Assembly (NCBI GenBank): GCA_015067435.1
Contig: SVMM01000015.1
Location: forward strand, 26,868 to 90,867
DNA: 64,000 nucleotides
Origin: Oscillospiraceae bacterium
GTDB taxonomy: Bacteria; Bacillota; Clostridia; Oscillospirales; Oscillospiraceae
Reading direction: 5' to 3'
Under the pieces are notes generated by a model. The model saw nothing but the letters and a program-made list of their open reading frames with translations, was not told the DNA's origin and did not search any database. This document shows, one piece after another, positions 33,563-42,546 of this stretch. Every line of letters begins with the position of its first letter. Positions within the stretch are counted from its first letter, which is position 1. The translations under genes were made by a program, and so were the position numbers.

Positions 33563-34912
33563 ATGAAGAGTAAGATGAAAAAGATCGGCTCAACATCGAA
33601 GTATCTGCTGCTGCTTGCGTTTTTTTCCATTCTCGCCAATACGACGCTCGGCGTCCTGCTGACGCGGCAGTCCAACGAGGCGATCCGAAACCTCATGCGC
33701 GACAGGATGCTTGATGTGTCCAACACCGCCGCAGACATGCTTGACGGGGACACGCTGCGAGACATTGCGCCGAAGGACAAGGGGACGCCGGCGTATGACT
33801 CGGTCATGACGATACTGGCGAGCTTTCAGAACAACATCGACCTGTCGTACATTTACTGCATCCGGGACGAGGGGAACAAGAACTTCGTGTTCGGCCTCGA
33901 CCCGTCGGAAGACCCGGGGGAGTTCGGCTCTCCGGTCGTCTATACCGACGCGCTCTATCAGGCGAGCCGCGGGACGGCAGCCGTTGACGAGAAACCTTAC
34001 GATGACGCGTGGGGTTCCTTCTACAGCGCGTACAGCCCGGTCTTCGATTCCGATGGCAAGGTGGCGGGGATCGTCAGCGTGGACTTCAGCCGGGAGTGGT
34101 ACGACGCGCAGACCGAAATCATGATCCGGACGACGGTCATCACGTGCATTGCGGCGCTTATCGTGGGCATCACGGTCGCGCTGCTGCTGATCAGCAAAAG
34201 CCGGAAGCGGGTGCACACGGTCAACGAGCAGCTCGGCGAGCTGTCGACCAGCCTTGAGACGCTGATGTGGGAGGTTCGCGGTATGGCCGGCGTCGGAATG
34301 CCGGCGGCGGAGGAGCACGACGAAGCGGAGCAGTACGACATCGACGACCTCGATACGCTGACGCGCAGGCTCGCCGCCATGCAGAAGGATCTGCACGTCC
34401 AGATCGACAAGGTGCACGAGCAGGCGTATTACGACAAGGCGACCGGCGTGATGAACAAGGAGTGCTATCTGAGCACGCAAAAGGTGATGGACGATATGGT
34501 CAAGGAGGGGCTCGCGGAGTTTTCCATTCTGGCCTTCAGCATGAACGAGCTGACCGACATCAACAGGACCAGCGGCCATGAGTACGGCGATATGGCGCTT
34601 GCGGACAGCGCGGGCGTCCTGAGCTCCGTTTTCGGCAAGGAGCGCGTGTTCCACGTCGACGGAGCCGAGTTTATCGTCATTGCGGATACCACGTCAAAGT
34701 CCGACATACAAAACAACTTTTCCAAGGTGGTTTTTCGCATGGCCGCGGAAAACGTCAAGGAAAAGGCGTACCATCAGCGGCTGACCCTGTCGATGGGCTA
34801 TGCCGTTTACAATCCGGAGACGGATCGGAGCTATCTGGATGTATACCGCCGCGCCGACCGGATGAGAATCGAGGACAAGACGGGCCGTTCGGCGTGGCAG
34901 GACAAGGGCTAG
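33563..34912 (+). CDS. Cache-sensor protein with degenerate GGDEF domain
   Basis: 449 residues. Membrane helices near 15-35 and 190-215 enclose an extracellular Cache-like domain (about 40-185; LSYIYCIRDEG, EKPYDDAWGSFYSAYSPVFD). A coiled linker leads to a GGDEF-fold domain (about 290-445) whose signature reads HVDGAEF instead of GGDEF; the metal/substrate loop is therefore damaged and cyclase activity unlikely. It may bind GTP or c-di-GMP, or regulate the true cyclase as a partner. AAGGGG precedes the ATG. Confidence 0.82.
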   Translation: MKSKMKKIGSTSKYLLLLAFFSILANTTLGVLLTRQSNEAIRNLMRDRMLDVSNTAADMLDGDTLRDIAPKDKGTPAYDSVMTILASFQNNIDLSYIYCIRDEGNKNFVFGLDPSEDPGEFGSPVVYTDALYQASRGTAAVDEKPYDDAWGSFYSAYSPVFDSDGKVAGIVSVDFSREWYDAQTEIMIRTTVITCIAALIVGITVALLLISKSRKRVHTVNEQLGELSTSLETLMWEVRGMAGVGMPAAEEHDEAEQYDIDDLDTLTRRLAAMQKDLHVQIDKVHEQAYYDKATGVMNKECYLSTQKVMDDMVKEGLAEFSILAFSMNELTDINRTSGHEYGDMALADSAGVLSSVFGKERVFHVDGAEFIVIADTTSKSDIQNNFSKVVFRMAAENVKEKAYHQRLTLSMGYAVYNPETDRSYLDVYRRADRMRIEDKTGRSAWQDKG

Positions 34913-34933
34913 AGACGAAAGGACGGAAGCGCG

Positions 34934-37900
34934 ATGCATATGATAACAGGCAGGAAAACAGGCACGGACAGGCTTGCGTTTACCAAAAACCTTTTGATCT
35001 CACTTCTTATCATTGCTTTTTTCGTCACGATCATCCTAACATACTTCAACATGCTGTTTGCGGAAACGCGCGGCGGCATCATCAAGGACGGAGAGATTTC
35101 CGCGAAGCGGGCGGAGACGCAGATCAACCAGTACCTCTCCACCAGCGTCGACGCCATCCAGCTCACGGCGTACACGATCGAGGGGATGCTGGCGGACAAC
35201 AAGTCCAGTGAAGAGATCCTGGAATACATGACCGGACAGTCTAACGCCGTCATCAACGCCATTTTTGAAAACACAAAGGGCATCTACGGCTTTGTCGGCG
35301 GCAATTATCTCGACGGCGCGGGCTGGCAGCCCGACGCGGATTATGTGCCCACGGAGCGCCCGTGGTATATCAAGGCCATGAAGAACAACGGCGAGGTCAC
35401 GGTCATCGAACCGTATGTTGACGCGCAGACGGGAACGGTCATCATGTCGCTCGCGAAGGCGCTCAACGACGGCAAGAGCGTGATCTCCATGGACATCTAT
35501 CTGGACCGCATCCAGAGCATCACCGAGGAGGCGGTGTCCTCCGGCGAGTCCGATATCGAGATCATTCTGGATGAGCGCAATATGGTCATCGCACACTCGG
35601 ACAGCAGCGAGATCGGAAAATACTACGGCGAGGAGAAGGGGACGCTGGGCGCGGCGATCCTGGAGGATCTGCACCGCTCCGACGGGGACTATTTCGAGCT
35701 GAGCTTCGACGGCTCCCAGTACATTGTCTATCACGCGAAGATACAGAACGACTGGCACTGCCTGTCCATCAAGGACGCGACGAGCGTTTTCAACCCGCTC
35801 AAGCAGATCTTCGCGGCGACCGTCGCCATCGTTATCATCATCATCCTCGTGCTCGCCGTGATCCTGAACAGCATCAATCAGAAGACGTTGGTCGCGGAAA
35901 AGCTCAACGCGCAGCTTTCCTCGACCGCCGAGATCTATCGCTCCGTGCACGATCTGGATATCATCAACGACACCTTCAGCGAGATCCAGACCAGTGAAAA
36001 AAGTATCGCGGACATTATCGGCTCCAACCACGAGCATGCGCAGCAGACGCTCTACGGGGTCATGGACAAGCTCACCGATCCCGTGTCCAAGGACGAGATC
36101 ATGCGCTTTATCGACTTTTCGACGATCAACGAGCGCATGAGGAACCAGAAGACGATCACGGTGGAGTTCCTGAACACGCAGAACCTCTGGCTCCGCGGCA
36201 GATTCATCGTTTCGGAACGAACGGCGGAGGGGCGCATCTCGCACGTCCTCTGGATGGTCGAAAACATCGATGAGGAGAAGCGGCGGCGCGATATGCTGTT
36301 CGAGGCCATCACCAAGATGAACGAGCAGATATCCTCCGTTGCGAACATCTACTTCTCGATGCACGACGTCGACCTGACGAACGATACCTTCTGCGAGCTG
36401 CGGACGGACGCTCACCGCCTCTCCGACCTTGCCGGCGACAATATGGAGTTCGCGCAGGCGTCCATGTACGCGATGATGGATCAGACGACGCACAAGCGGT
36501 CGAAGGCGGCGATCCGCGCGTTCATTGACCTCTCCACGCTCAGGGAACGCCTGAAAAACACGGACACGGTCACGGAGGAATTCCTCAACACCAAGGATAT
36601 CTGGTGCCGGACGCGGTTTGTGGTCTCCAAGCGCGATCCGGACGGCACGATCACCCATGTCCTCTGGCTGGTCGAGGGCATCGACGAGGAGAAGCGGCGC
36701 AGGGATTCCCTGACCGAAGCCGCGCAGACGCTCAACTACCAGATCGCGTCCATCGCCAATATCTATATGACGGTGTATGAGCTGGACATCGGAAGCGACA
36801 CCTTCACGGAGATCAAGGCGCAGAACAAGGCGGTCACGGATATCATCGGCGATCAGCGGGACCATGCGCAGGCAACGCTGCGGAGGGTGATGGAGAGCAT
36901 GACGGACGCGTCCTGCATCGAGGAGGTGCGCAGATTCATCGACCTCTCGACGCTGAACGACCGCCTGCGCGACACCGACACCGTCACACTGGAGTACATG
37001 AACCCGGACGGCCAGTGGCGCAGAGGCCGGTTCGTCGTATCCCGGCGCGACGAAAACGGAGGACTCGTGCGCGTTCTGTGGCTTGCCGAGGACATCGACA
37101 AGGAGAAGAAGGAGCGCGACCGCCTCATCGACGTGTCCGAACGCGCGATCGCGGCGAGCGAGGCGAAGTCCTCGTTCCTCTCGAACATGTCGCACGAGAT
37201 CCGCACGCCCATCAACGCCGTGCTCGGCATGAACGAGATGATCCTGCGCGAGAGCGAGGATCAAAACGTGCTCGCGTACTCCGAGAGCATCAAGACGGCG
37301 GGCAACACGCTTCTCGGCATCGTCAACGACATCCTCGACTTCTCAAAGATCGAGGCGGGCAAGATGGAGATCATCCCCGTCGATTACGACCTCTCCTCCG
37401 TCCTGAACGATCTGGTGAATATGGTGCAGACGCGCGCGGACGACAAGGGGCTTGTGCTCAAGCTCGACTTTGACCGCGAGATCCCGAAGCTGCTCCATGG
37501 CGACGAGGTGCGCATCAAGCAGATCATCACGAATATCCTGACCAACGCCGTGAAATACACGGAAAAAGGCAGCGTGACCTTCTCCATGGGCTACGAGCAT
37601 GTGCCGGACGATGACGACGGCGTTGTCCTGAAGGTGTCCGTTCAGGATACGGGCATCGGCATCAAGCCGGAGGATATGAAAAAGCTCTTTTCGGAGTTCG
37701 AGCGCATTGAGGAAAAGCGCAACCGCAACATCGAGGGCACGGGCCTCGGCATGAACATCACGAAGCGGCTCCTTGAGATGATGGACAGCCATCTGGAGGT
37801 GGAGAGCGTCTATGGCGAGGGCTCGACCTTCTCGTTCCGGCTGGAGCAGCACGTGGTCGAATGGAAGGAGCTAGGCGATTACGCGGAATCCTATCGCGCG

Positions 37901-38941
37901 TCGCTTTCCCAGCGCAAGAAATACCGTGTGAAGTTTACCGCGCCGGACGCCGTGGTGCTGGTGGTCGACGACACGCCGATGAACCTCATGGTGTTCAAGA
38001 GCCTTCTGAAGCGGACGAACGTGCAGATCGACACGGCGTCGAGCGGCAGCGAGGGCTTGGCGATGGCGTACGACAAGAAGTACGACATGATCTTCCTCGA
38101 CCACATGATGCCGGAGAAGGACGGCATCGAGACGCTGCACGAGCTGCGCGCGCGGGCAAATGATCCCAATCTGGAAACGCCGACGGTCTGCCTGACCGCG
38201 AACGCGATCTCCGGCGCGCGGGAGAAGTACCTTGCCGAGGGCTTCGACGACTATCTGACCAAGCCCATCGATTCCGCGCAGCTCGAAGACATGCTGATGC
38301 GGTATCTGCCGAGCGACAAGCTGCGGGAGGCGGAGGAGAGCAGTGAGGCCGTACAGGAGGAGACACCCGCCGTCACGGTGAACGTCGACGGGATCGACGC
38401 GGCGGCGGGCATGGCGAACTGTGGCGGCGCGGACACGTTCCAAAGCGCGCTGGAGCTGTTCTACCGCTCCGTCGGCGCGAAGGCGGATGAGATCGAGAGC
38501 CTGTGGCGCGGCGGGGACATCAAGAACTACACCGTCAAGGTGCACGCGCTCAAGAGCTCGGCACGGACAGTCGGCGCGCTGGAGCTGTCGGAGCGGGCAA
38601 AGGCGATGGAGGACGCGGGCAACGCCGGCGATACGGCGCTGATCGACGAAAAGACGCCTGCGCTGCTGGAGCAGTACCGCGGTTTTACGGAGAAGCTTGC
38701 GCCGCTCTTTGACGGCGGGGAGGACGAGAGCCTTCCGCCGGTCGACGAGGGCGCGCTGGCGGAGGCGTACACCGCGCTCGCGGAGTGCGCGGAGATGATG
38801 GACTACGACATGGCGGAGATGGCGCTCGACTCGCTCAAGGGCTTCCGCCTGCCGCCGGAGGACGCGAAGCGCGTGGAAGGGATACGCGCCGCCATGACCG
38901 AGCTGGACTGGGACCGCGTCACTGAACTGTGCAAACGATGA
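34934..38941 (+). CDS. Giant hybrid kinase: dCache, three PAS-like repeats, HK, REC, HPt
   Basis: 1335 residues. A dCache ectodomain (about 45-285) carries every residue of the published amino-acid-binding dCache motif: Tyr five before Arg in YVPTERPWY, Trp-Tyr, then PYVD and a later MD. After a second membrane helix come three tandem PAS-like repeats of about 135 residues (near 325, 465, 600), each ending in VLW(M/L)-E-(N/G/D)IDEEK or IDKEK. Then HisKA with His near 753 (NMSHEIRTPINAV), HATPase, receiver (phospho-Asp near 1055, LDHMMPEKDG), HPt (His near 1204) and the shared helical tail. A full internal phosphorelay is present. Confidence 0.88.
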   Translation: MHMITGRKTGTDRLAFTKNLLISLLIIAFFVTIILTYFNMLFAETRGGIIKDGEISAKRAETQINQYLSTSVDAIQLTAYTIEGMLADNKSSEEILEYMTGQSNAVINAIFENTKGIYGFVGGNYLDGAGWQPDADYVPTERPWYIKAMKNNGEVTVIEPYVDAQTGTVIMSLAKALNDGKSVISMDIYLDRIQSITEEAVSSGESDIEIILDERNMVIAHSDSSEIGKYYGEEKGTLGAAILEDLHRSDGDYFELSFDGSQYIVYHAKIQNDWHCLSIKDATSVFNPLKQIFAATVAIVIIIILVLAVILNSINQKTLVAEKLNAQLSSTAEIYRSVHDLDIINDTFSEIQTSEKSIADIIGSNHEHAQQTLYGVMDKLTDPVSKDEIMRFIDFSTINERMRNQKTITVEFLNTQNLWLRGRFIVSERTAEGRISHVLWMVENIDEEKRRRDMLFEAITKMNEQISSVANIYFSMHDVDLTNDTFCELRTDAHRLSDLAGDNMEFAQASMYAMMDQTTHKRSKAAIRAFIDLSTLRERLKNTDTVTEEFLNTKDIWCRTRFVVSKRDPDGTITHVLWLVEGIDEEKRRRDSLTEAAQTLNYQIASIANIYMTVYELDIGSDTFTEIKAQNKAVTDIIGDQRDHAQATLRRVMESMTDASCIEEVRRFIDLSTLNDRLRDTDTVTLEYMNPDGQWRRGRFVVSRRDENGGLVRVLWLAEDIDKEKKERDRLIDVSERAIAASEAKSSFLSNMSHEIRTPINAVLGMNEMILRESEDQNVLAYSESIKTAGNTLLGIVNDILDFSKIEAGKMEIIPVDYDLSSVLNDLVNMVQTRADDKGLVLKLDFDREIPKLLHGDEVRIKQIITNILTNAVKYTEKGSVTFSMGYEHVPDDDDGVVLKVSVQDTGIGIKPEDMKKLFSEFERIEEKRNRNIEGTGLGMNITKRLLEMMDSHLEVESVYGEGSTFSFRLEQHVVEWKELGDYAESYRASLSQRKKYRVKFTAPDAVVLVVDDTPMNLMVFKSLLKRTNVQIDTASSGSEGLAMAYDKKYDMIFLDHMMPEKDGIETLHELRARANDPNLETPTVCLTANAISGAREKYLAEGFDDYLTKPIDSAQLEDMLMRYLPSDKLREAEESSEAVQEETPAVTVNVDGIDAAAGMANCGGADTFQSALELFYRSVGAKADEIESLWRGGDIKNYTVKVHALKSSARTVGALELSERAKAMEDAGNAGDTALIDEKTPALLEQYRGFTEKLAPLFDGGEDESLPPVDEGALAEAYTALAECAEMMDYDMAEMALDSLKGFRLPPEDAKRVEGIRAAMTELDWDRVTELCKR

Positions 38942-38959
38942 AAGAAGGACACAACTGCC

Positions 38960-41900
38960 ATGCGCAAAGCCAAAGCAAAGCAAATCGGTATCCTGAAAAT
39001 CATGGGCTGGAAGCAGGTACTGACCTGCGCCCTGTGCTGCCTGCTGTTTCTGGGGATGCTCCTGCTGAACCTGCGGGAGCTGATGCAGCTGGGGAACGAG
39101 AACGCCTACCGCAACTGCCGCAACTGTTATCTGCTGGCCTACAGCGAGGTGGGCGACTATCTGCGCCTCGCGGACGACGCGGTGGAATCCGCCGCCCGCC
39201 GGATCGAGGAAATGCGCGACAGCAACGCGACGAGTGAGCAGATCCTTGCCTATATGGTCAAAGAGAGCGGCAAGCTGGACAAAAGGATCGCCGATCCCAG
39301 TACCGGCATCTACGGCTATATCGACGGCGTGTTTCTGGACGCGACCGGCTGGACGCCGCCGGAGGATTATAAGCCCACGCAGCGCCCGTGGTATCTCGGC
39401 GCCATGTCGGCGCGCGGCGGGGTCGCTCATGTAACGCCGTTCTCCAATTTGCAGACCGGCTCATCGACGATCACCGTCTGCAAGACCATCGGCAACGGGG
39501 GAAGTGTGGTCGCGATCGACCTTCCGATCGAGAACTTGCAGCGCCTTGTGCACGAGCTTGTCGAGGGGGATGGATATGCTTCGGTCGGCGACAGCGCGTC
39601 GTACGCCCTTGCGCAGCTCTTTATCATGGACGGGAACGGCGTGATCATCGCGCATTCCGACGACGCGGAGCTGCTGAAGAATTATGCGCAGTCGGACGAT
39701 CCTGCCTTGCGTGACCTGACCCAGCGCATTGTGATAAAGGGCGATACCTTCTTCCGCATGGATCATGACGGAAAATCGAATGTCTATTGCGGCGGCAGGT
39801 TGGACAAGGATTGGTTTGTCTATTCGGTCCTGGATTACGGCGAGGTAACCAGCCGCATCACGCGAAATCTGGCCTTTTCCATCGCCGCGGCGATCGTGGG
39901 CATCGCCGGACTGGTCGCGGTCATGGTGAGCCTTGCGCTCCGCCGCTATCACGAGGCGATCATCCGCGACTATGCCACGGAGGTCGAGGAGGAGAACCAG
40001 AAGCTGGAGGAGAAGGCGGCCGCGGCGCTCAAGATCGCCGAGCTGACAAAGAGCGTGACCGCGCTTTTGGAGAACATGCCGGGCATGATGTTCTCCAAGG
40101 ACGTGGAGACGGGCGAATACCTCGCCTGCAACCAGGCGTTTGCCGAGTTCGCGATGCGCGGAAGCGCCGACGAGATCATCGGCCTGACGGACAGCGACCT
40201 CTTCGGCGAGGAAAACGCGGCGAAATACGCGGAGAAAGACAAGCAGGCGCTTTCCATGGACCGGCCGTACAGCTACTACGAGGAATCGAAGAACGCCGCG
40301 GGGCGGTCGTACCAGCTCCAAACGACCAAGCTCAAGTTCACCGACGCATCGGGGCGCCGCTGCCTGCTGGGCGTGTGTCAGGACTTTACCGAGCTGGTGC
40401 GCGTCAGGCAGGAGACGGAGGAGGCAAGGGCGGCCTATGAAAGGGCGAAAAGCGCCGGCGACCTCTACGAAAGCATTGCCAAGGCGCTTTCCGCGAACTA
40501 CTTCGCCCTGTACTATGTGGAGGTCGAGACGGGGAACTACGTCTCGTATCAGGAGGAAGCGCTGGGCGAGGAGAGCGGCACCGACTTTTTCGACAGCAGC
40601 AAGAAGCGCTTCGAGCCGACGATCGTTGAGGAGGACAGGGAGACCTTCGACCGGGAGCTGAGCAAGGAAAACGTGCTGCAGGCCGTGCGGGAGCGCGGCG
40701 AGATGAACCTGAACTACCGCATCCGGAAGAGGGATGAAACGGTTTACTGCAAGCTGCACGTTTCGCCGCTGCAGGGCGACGAAAGGCATCTGATTTTCGA
40801 GTTTTCGGTCGACAACGGCATCGACGCGCGCAGCGATATGACCGGCCTGCGGACGGAGTCGGCATTCTACATTCTCGGCAAGGAGCTGCTGCAAAAGCAC
40901 CCGGAGGGCTGGTGCGTGATCGCCGTCGATCTGGAGCACTTCAAGCTGTTCAACGAGTGGTACGGCAGAGAGACGGGCGACAAGCTGCTCGCGCAGATCG
41001 GCGAGCTGTTTTCCACCGTGGAGACGAAAATCGGCGGCCTTGCCGGTTATCTGGGGCAGGACGACTTCGCCCTGATCGCACCCTATGAGGAGGACAAGGT
41101 CAAGCAGCTGTTCAACCATGTCCACGAGTTTGTCATCGAATACGGCACCTCGGTGGGCTTCATGCCCGCGTTCGGCGTCTGCATGGCGGACGGCAGAGCC
41201 TCCGTGGAGGAGCTGCTCGACCGCGCGTCACAGGCGGCGCAGCACGCCAAGGAGGACTATCACCGCCGCATCCGCGTCTTTGAAGAGACCATGTACAAAA
41301 AGACGGAGCAGGACTACCAGATCCTCTCCGACTTCCAGCTGGCGCTCCAGAACCACGAGCTCTTTATCCAGCTCCAGCCACAGTGCGAGATCGCGGGCGG
41401 CAAGGTCGTCGGCGCGGAATCCCTCGTGCGCTGGAAGAAGGCGGACGGGAAGATGGTCTCGCCGGGCATCTTCGTCCCTGTTTTGGAGCAGTACGGCTTT
41501 GTCACCGACCTTGACCAGTTCGTCTGGGAGGAGGTCTGCGCGTGGCAGAAGGCGTGGATCGACGGCGGACACACGCCGCTGCCCATCTCCGTCAACGTCT
41601 CGCAGATCGACATCTTCACCATCGACGTGCCCTCCTACTTTGACCTGCTGATGTGGAAGTACAAGCTGCCGGTCGACGTCATCAAGATCGAGATCACCGA
41701 GTCCGCATACGTCGGCGACGGCGCGGTGGCGGACACGGTGCGGAGGCTGCGTGAAAAGGGCTTCCTCGTCCTGATGGACGACTTCGGAAGCGGCTATTCC
41801 TCGCTCAACATGCTGCGCAGCCTCAACGTCGACATCATCAAGCTGGACGCGAAGTTCCTGCGCATGAACAGCGACGACCGCAAGGGCGTGCAGATCCTCG

Positions 41901-42103
41901 AATCCATCGTCGGCATGGCGAAATCGATGGAAGCGCCCATCATCGTCGAGGGCGTGGAAACCGAGGAGGAGACGGAGTTCATCAAGAACCTCGGCTGCCG
42001 CTACGTGCAGGGCTATCACTTCTACAGGCCCATGCCCGTGCCGGACTTTGAAAAGCTGATCGGCGACGAGGGGAACATCGACACCGGCGGATTTGTCCTG
42101 TGA
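38960..42103 (+). CDS. c-di-GMP phosphodiesterase: dCache-PAS-GGDEF(degenerate)-EAL
   Basis: 1047 residues. A dCache sensor homologous to that of the cyclase at 22352 (DYKPTQRPWYLGAM), coiled linker, a PAS domain (about 365-480; NMPGMMFSKDVETGEYLACN), a second PAS-like region (about 495-615), a GGDEF-fold domain with the motif changed to GQDDF (inactive, may bind GTP), and an EAL domain (about 785-1040). The EAL active-site set is present: GAESLVRW (Glu), NVSQ, EITES, MDDFGSGYSS with the two Asp, KLD and EGVET. It should hydrolyse c-di-GMP. It closes the signalling block; the terminator lies 60 bases on. Confidence 0.9.
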   Translation: MRKAKAKQIGILKIMGWKQVLTCALCCLLFLGMLLLNLRELMQLGNENAYRNCRNCYLLAYSEVGDYLRLADDAVESAARRIEEMRDSNATSEQILAYMVKESGKLDKRIADPSTGIYGYIDGVFLDATGWTPPEDYKPTQRPWYLGAMSARGGVAHVTPFSNLQTGSSTITVCKTIGNGGSVVAIDLPIENLQRLVHELVEGDGYASVGDSASYALAQLFIMDGNGVIIAHSDDAELLKNYAQSDDPALRDLTQRIVIKGDTFFRMDHDGKSNVYCGGRLDKDWFVYSVLDYGEVTSRITRNLAFSIAAAIVGIAGLVAVMVSLALRRYHEAIIRDYATEVEEENQKLEEKAAAALKIAELTKSVTALLENMPGMMFSKDVETGEYLACNQAFAEFAMRGSADEIIGLTDSDLFGEENAAKYAEKDKQALSMDRPYSYYEESKNAAGRSYQLQTTKLKFTDASGRRCLLGVCQDFTELVRVRQETEEARAAYERAKSAGDLYESIAKALSANYFALYYVEVETGNYVSYQEEALGEESGTDFFDSSKKRFEPTIVEEDRETFDRELSKENVLQAVRERGEMNLNYRIRKRDETVYCKLHVSPLQGDERHLIFEFSVDNGIDARSDMTGLRTESAFYILGKELLQKHPEGWCVIAVDLEHFKLFNEWYGRETGDKLLAQIGELFSTVETKIGGLAGYLGQDDFALIAPYEEDKVKQLFNHVHEFVIEYGTSVGFMPAFGVCMADGRASVEELLDRASQAAQHAKEDYHRRIRVFEETMYKKTEQDYQILSDFQLALQNHELFIQLQPQCEIAGGKVVGAESLVRWKKADGKMVSPGIFVPVLEQYGFVTDLDQFVWEEVCAWQKAWIDGGHTPLPISVNVSQIDIFTIDVPSYFDLLMWKYKLPVDVIKIEITESAYVGDGAVADTVRRLREKGFLVLMDDFGSGYSSLNMLRSLNVDIIKLDAKFLRMNSDDRKGVQILESIVGMAKSMEAPIIVEGVETEEETEFIKNLGCRYVQGYHFYRPMPVPDFEKLIGDEGNIDTGGFVL

Positions 42104-42163
42104 CGCACAGAAAAATCCGAAAGGACCGCTTGCCAACGGCGTAAGATCATAGCTTTTGCAAAC

Positions 42164-42202
42164 AAAGGATCTCCGAAAATCATTGATTTTCGGAGATCCT
42201 TT
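42164..42202. terminator. Perfect 19-bp hairpin at the end of the signalling block
   Basis: Arms 42164-42182 and 42184-42202 are exact complements with a one-base centre. It forms part of the direct repeat described next. Confidence 0.8.
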
Positions 42203-42233
42203 GGAGCTGGTGGCCGGACTCGAACCGGCGACC
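42169..42233 (-). repeat. Left copy of 65-base direct repeat: tRNA-Thr 3' end plus terminator
   Basis: On the minus strand bases 42233-42202 read GGTCGCCGGTTCGAGTCCGG then CCACCAGCTCCA, the T-arm, 3' acceptor strand, discriminator and CCA of a tRNA-Thr. The terminator stem follows. No anticodon arm or 5' half is attached (the upstream bases do not pair), so it is not a working tRNA. The same block recurs at 52579-52643. It looks like an attachment-site duplication. Confidence 0.75.
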
Positions 42234-42280
42234 GCTGGTTGTCCGTAAGGTAATATATTTTGTTGGGTGGTTTTTCGCGT

Positions 42281-42544
42281 TCAACGTGAAAAACCTCTTT
42301 CCTTGATCAGCGCCAGCTTTTTCTGCCGCGTGAGATGCTTGATCTCCGCCTCGCGGCGCATTGCCTCCTGCCTGGTCGCAAAAGTCTCGTAGTACGCAAG
42401 CTCCACGGGGCGGCGCGCCTTCGTGTACTTCGCGCCCGCACCCGTGTTGTGCGCCGCGACGCGCTTGTCAAGGTCGTTCGTCCAGCCGCAGTAGAGCGTC
42501 CCGTCCGCGCAGCGAAGGAGATAGGTGTAGTTTCGCTCCGCCAT
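42281..42544 (-). CDS. GIY-YIG nuclease-domain protein (copy 1)
   Basis: 87 residues, a single-domain UPF0213/YhbQ-type GIY-YIG protein: YTYLLRCADGTLYCGWT with the altered Y-V-Y/Y-C-G tyrosines, R-V-AAHN with the conserved Arg and His, and a Glu in REAEIKHL. Such minimal nucleases act in DNA repair or are of unknown role. GGAG lies nine bases before the ATG and the gene is two bases behind the LOG-family gene. A second copy of about 90 percent identity lies at 48016. Confidence 0.88.
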   Translation of the reverse strand: MAERNYTYLLRCADGTLYCGWTNDLDKRVAAHNTGAGAKYTKARRPVELAYYETFATRQEAMRREAEIKHLTRQKKLALIKERGFSR

Positions 42545-42546
42545 CG

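Noticed and set aside
42202-42260. A complete tRNA-Thr at the left repeat
   Set aside because: Only the T-arm and acceptor 3' strand are present; the bases beyond do not form an anticodon or D-arm.
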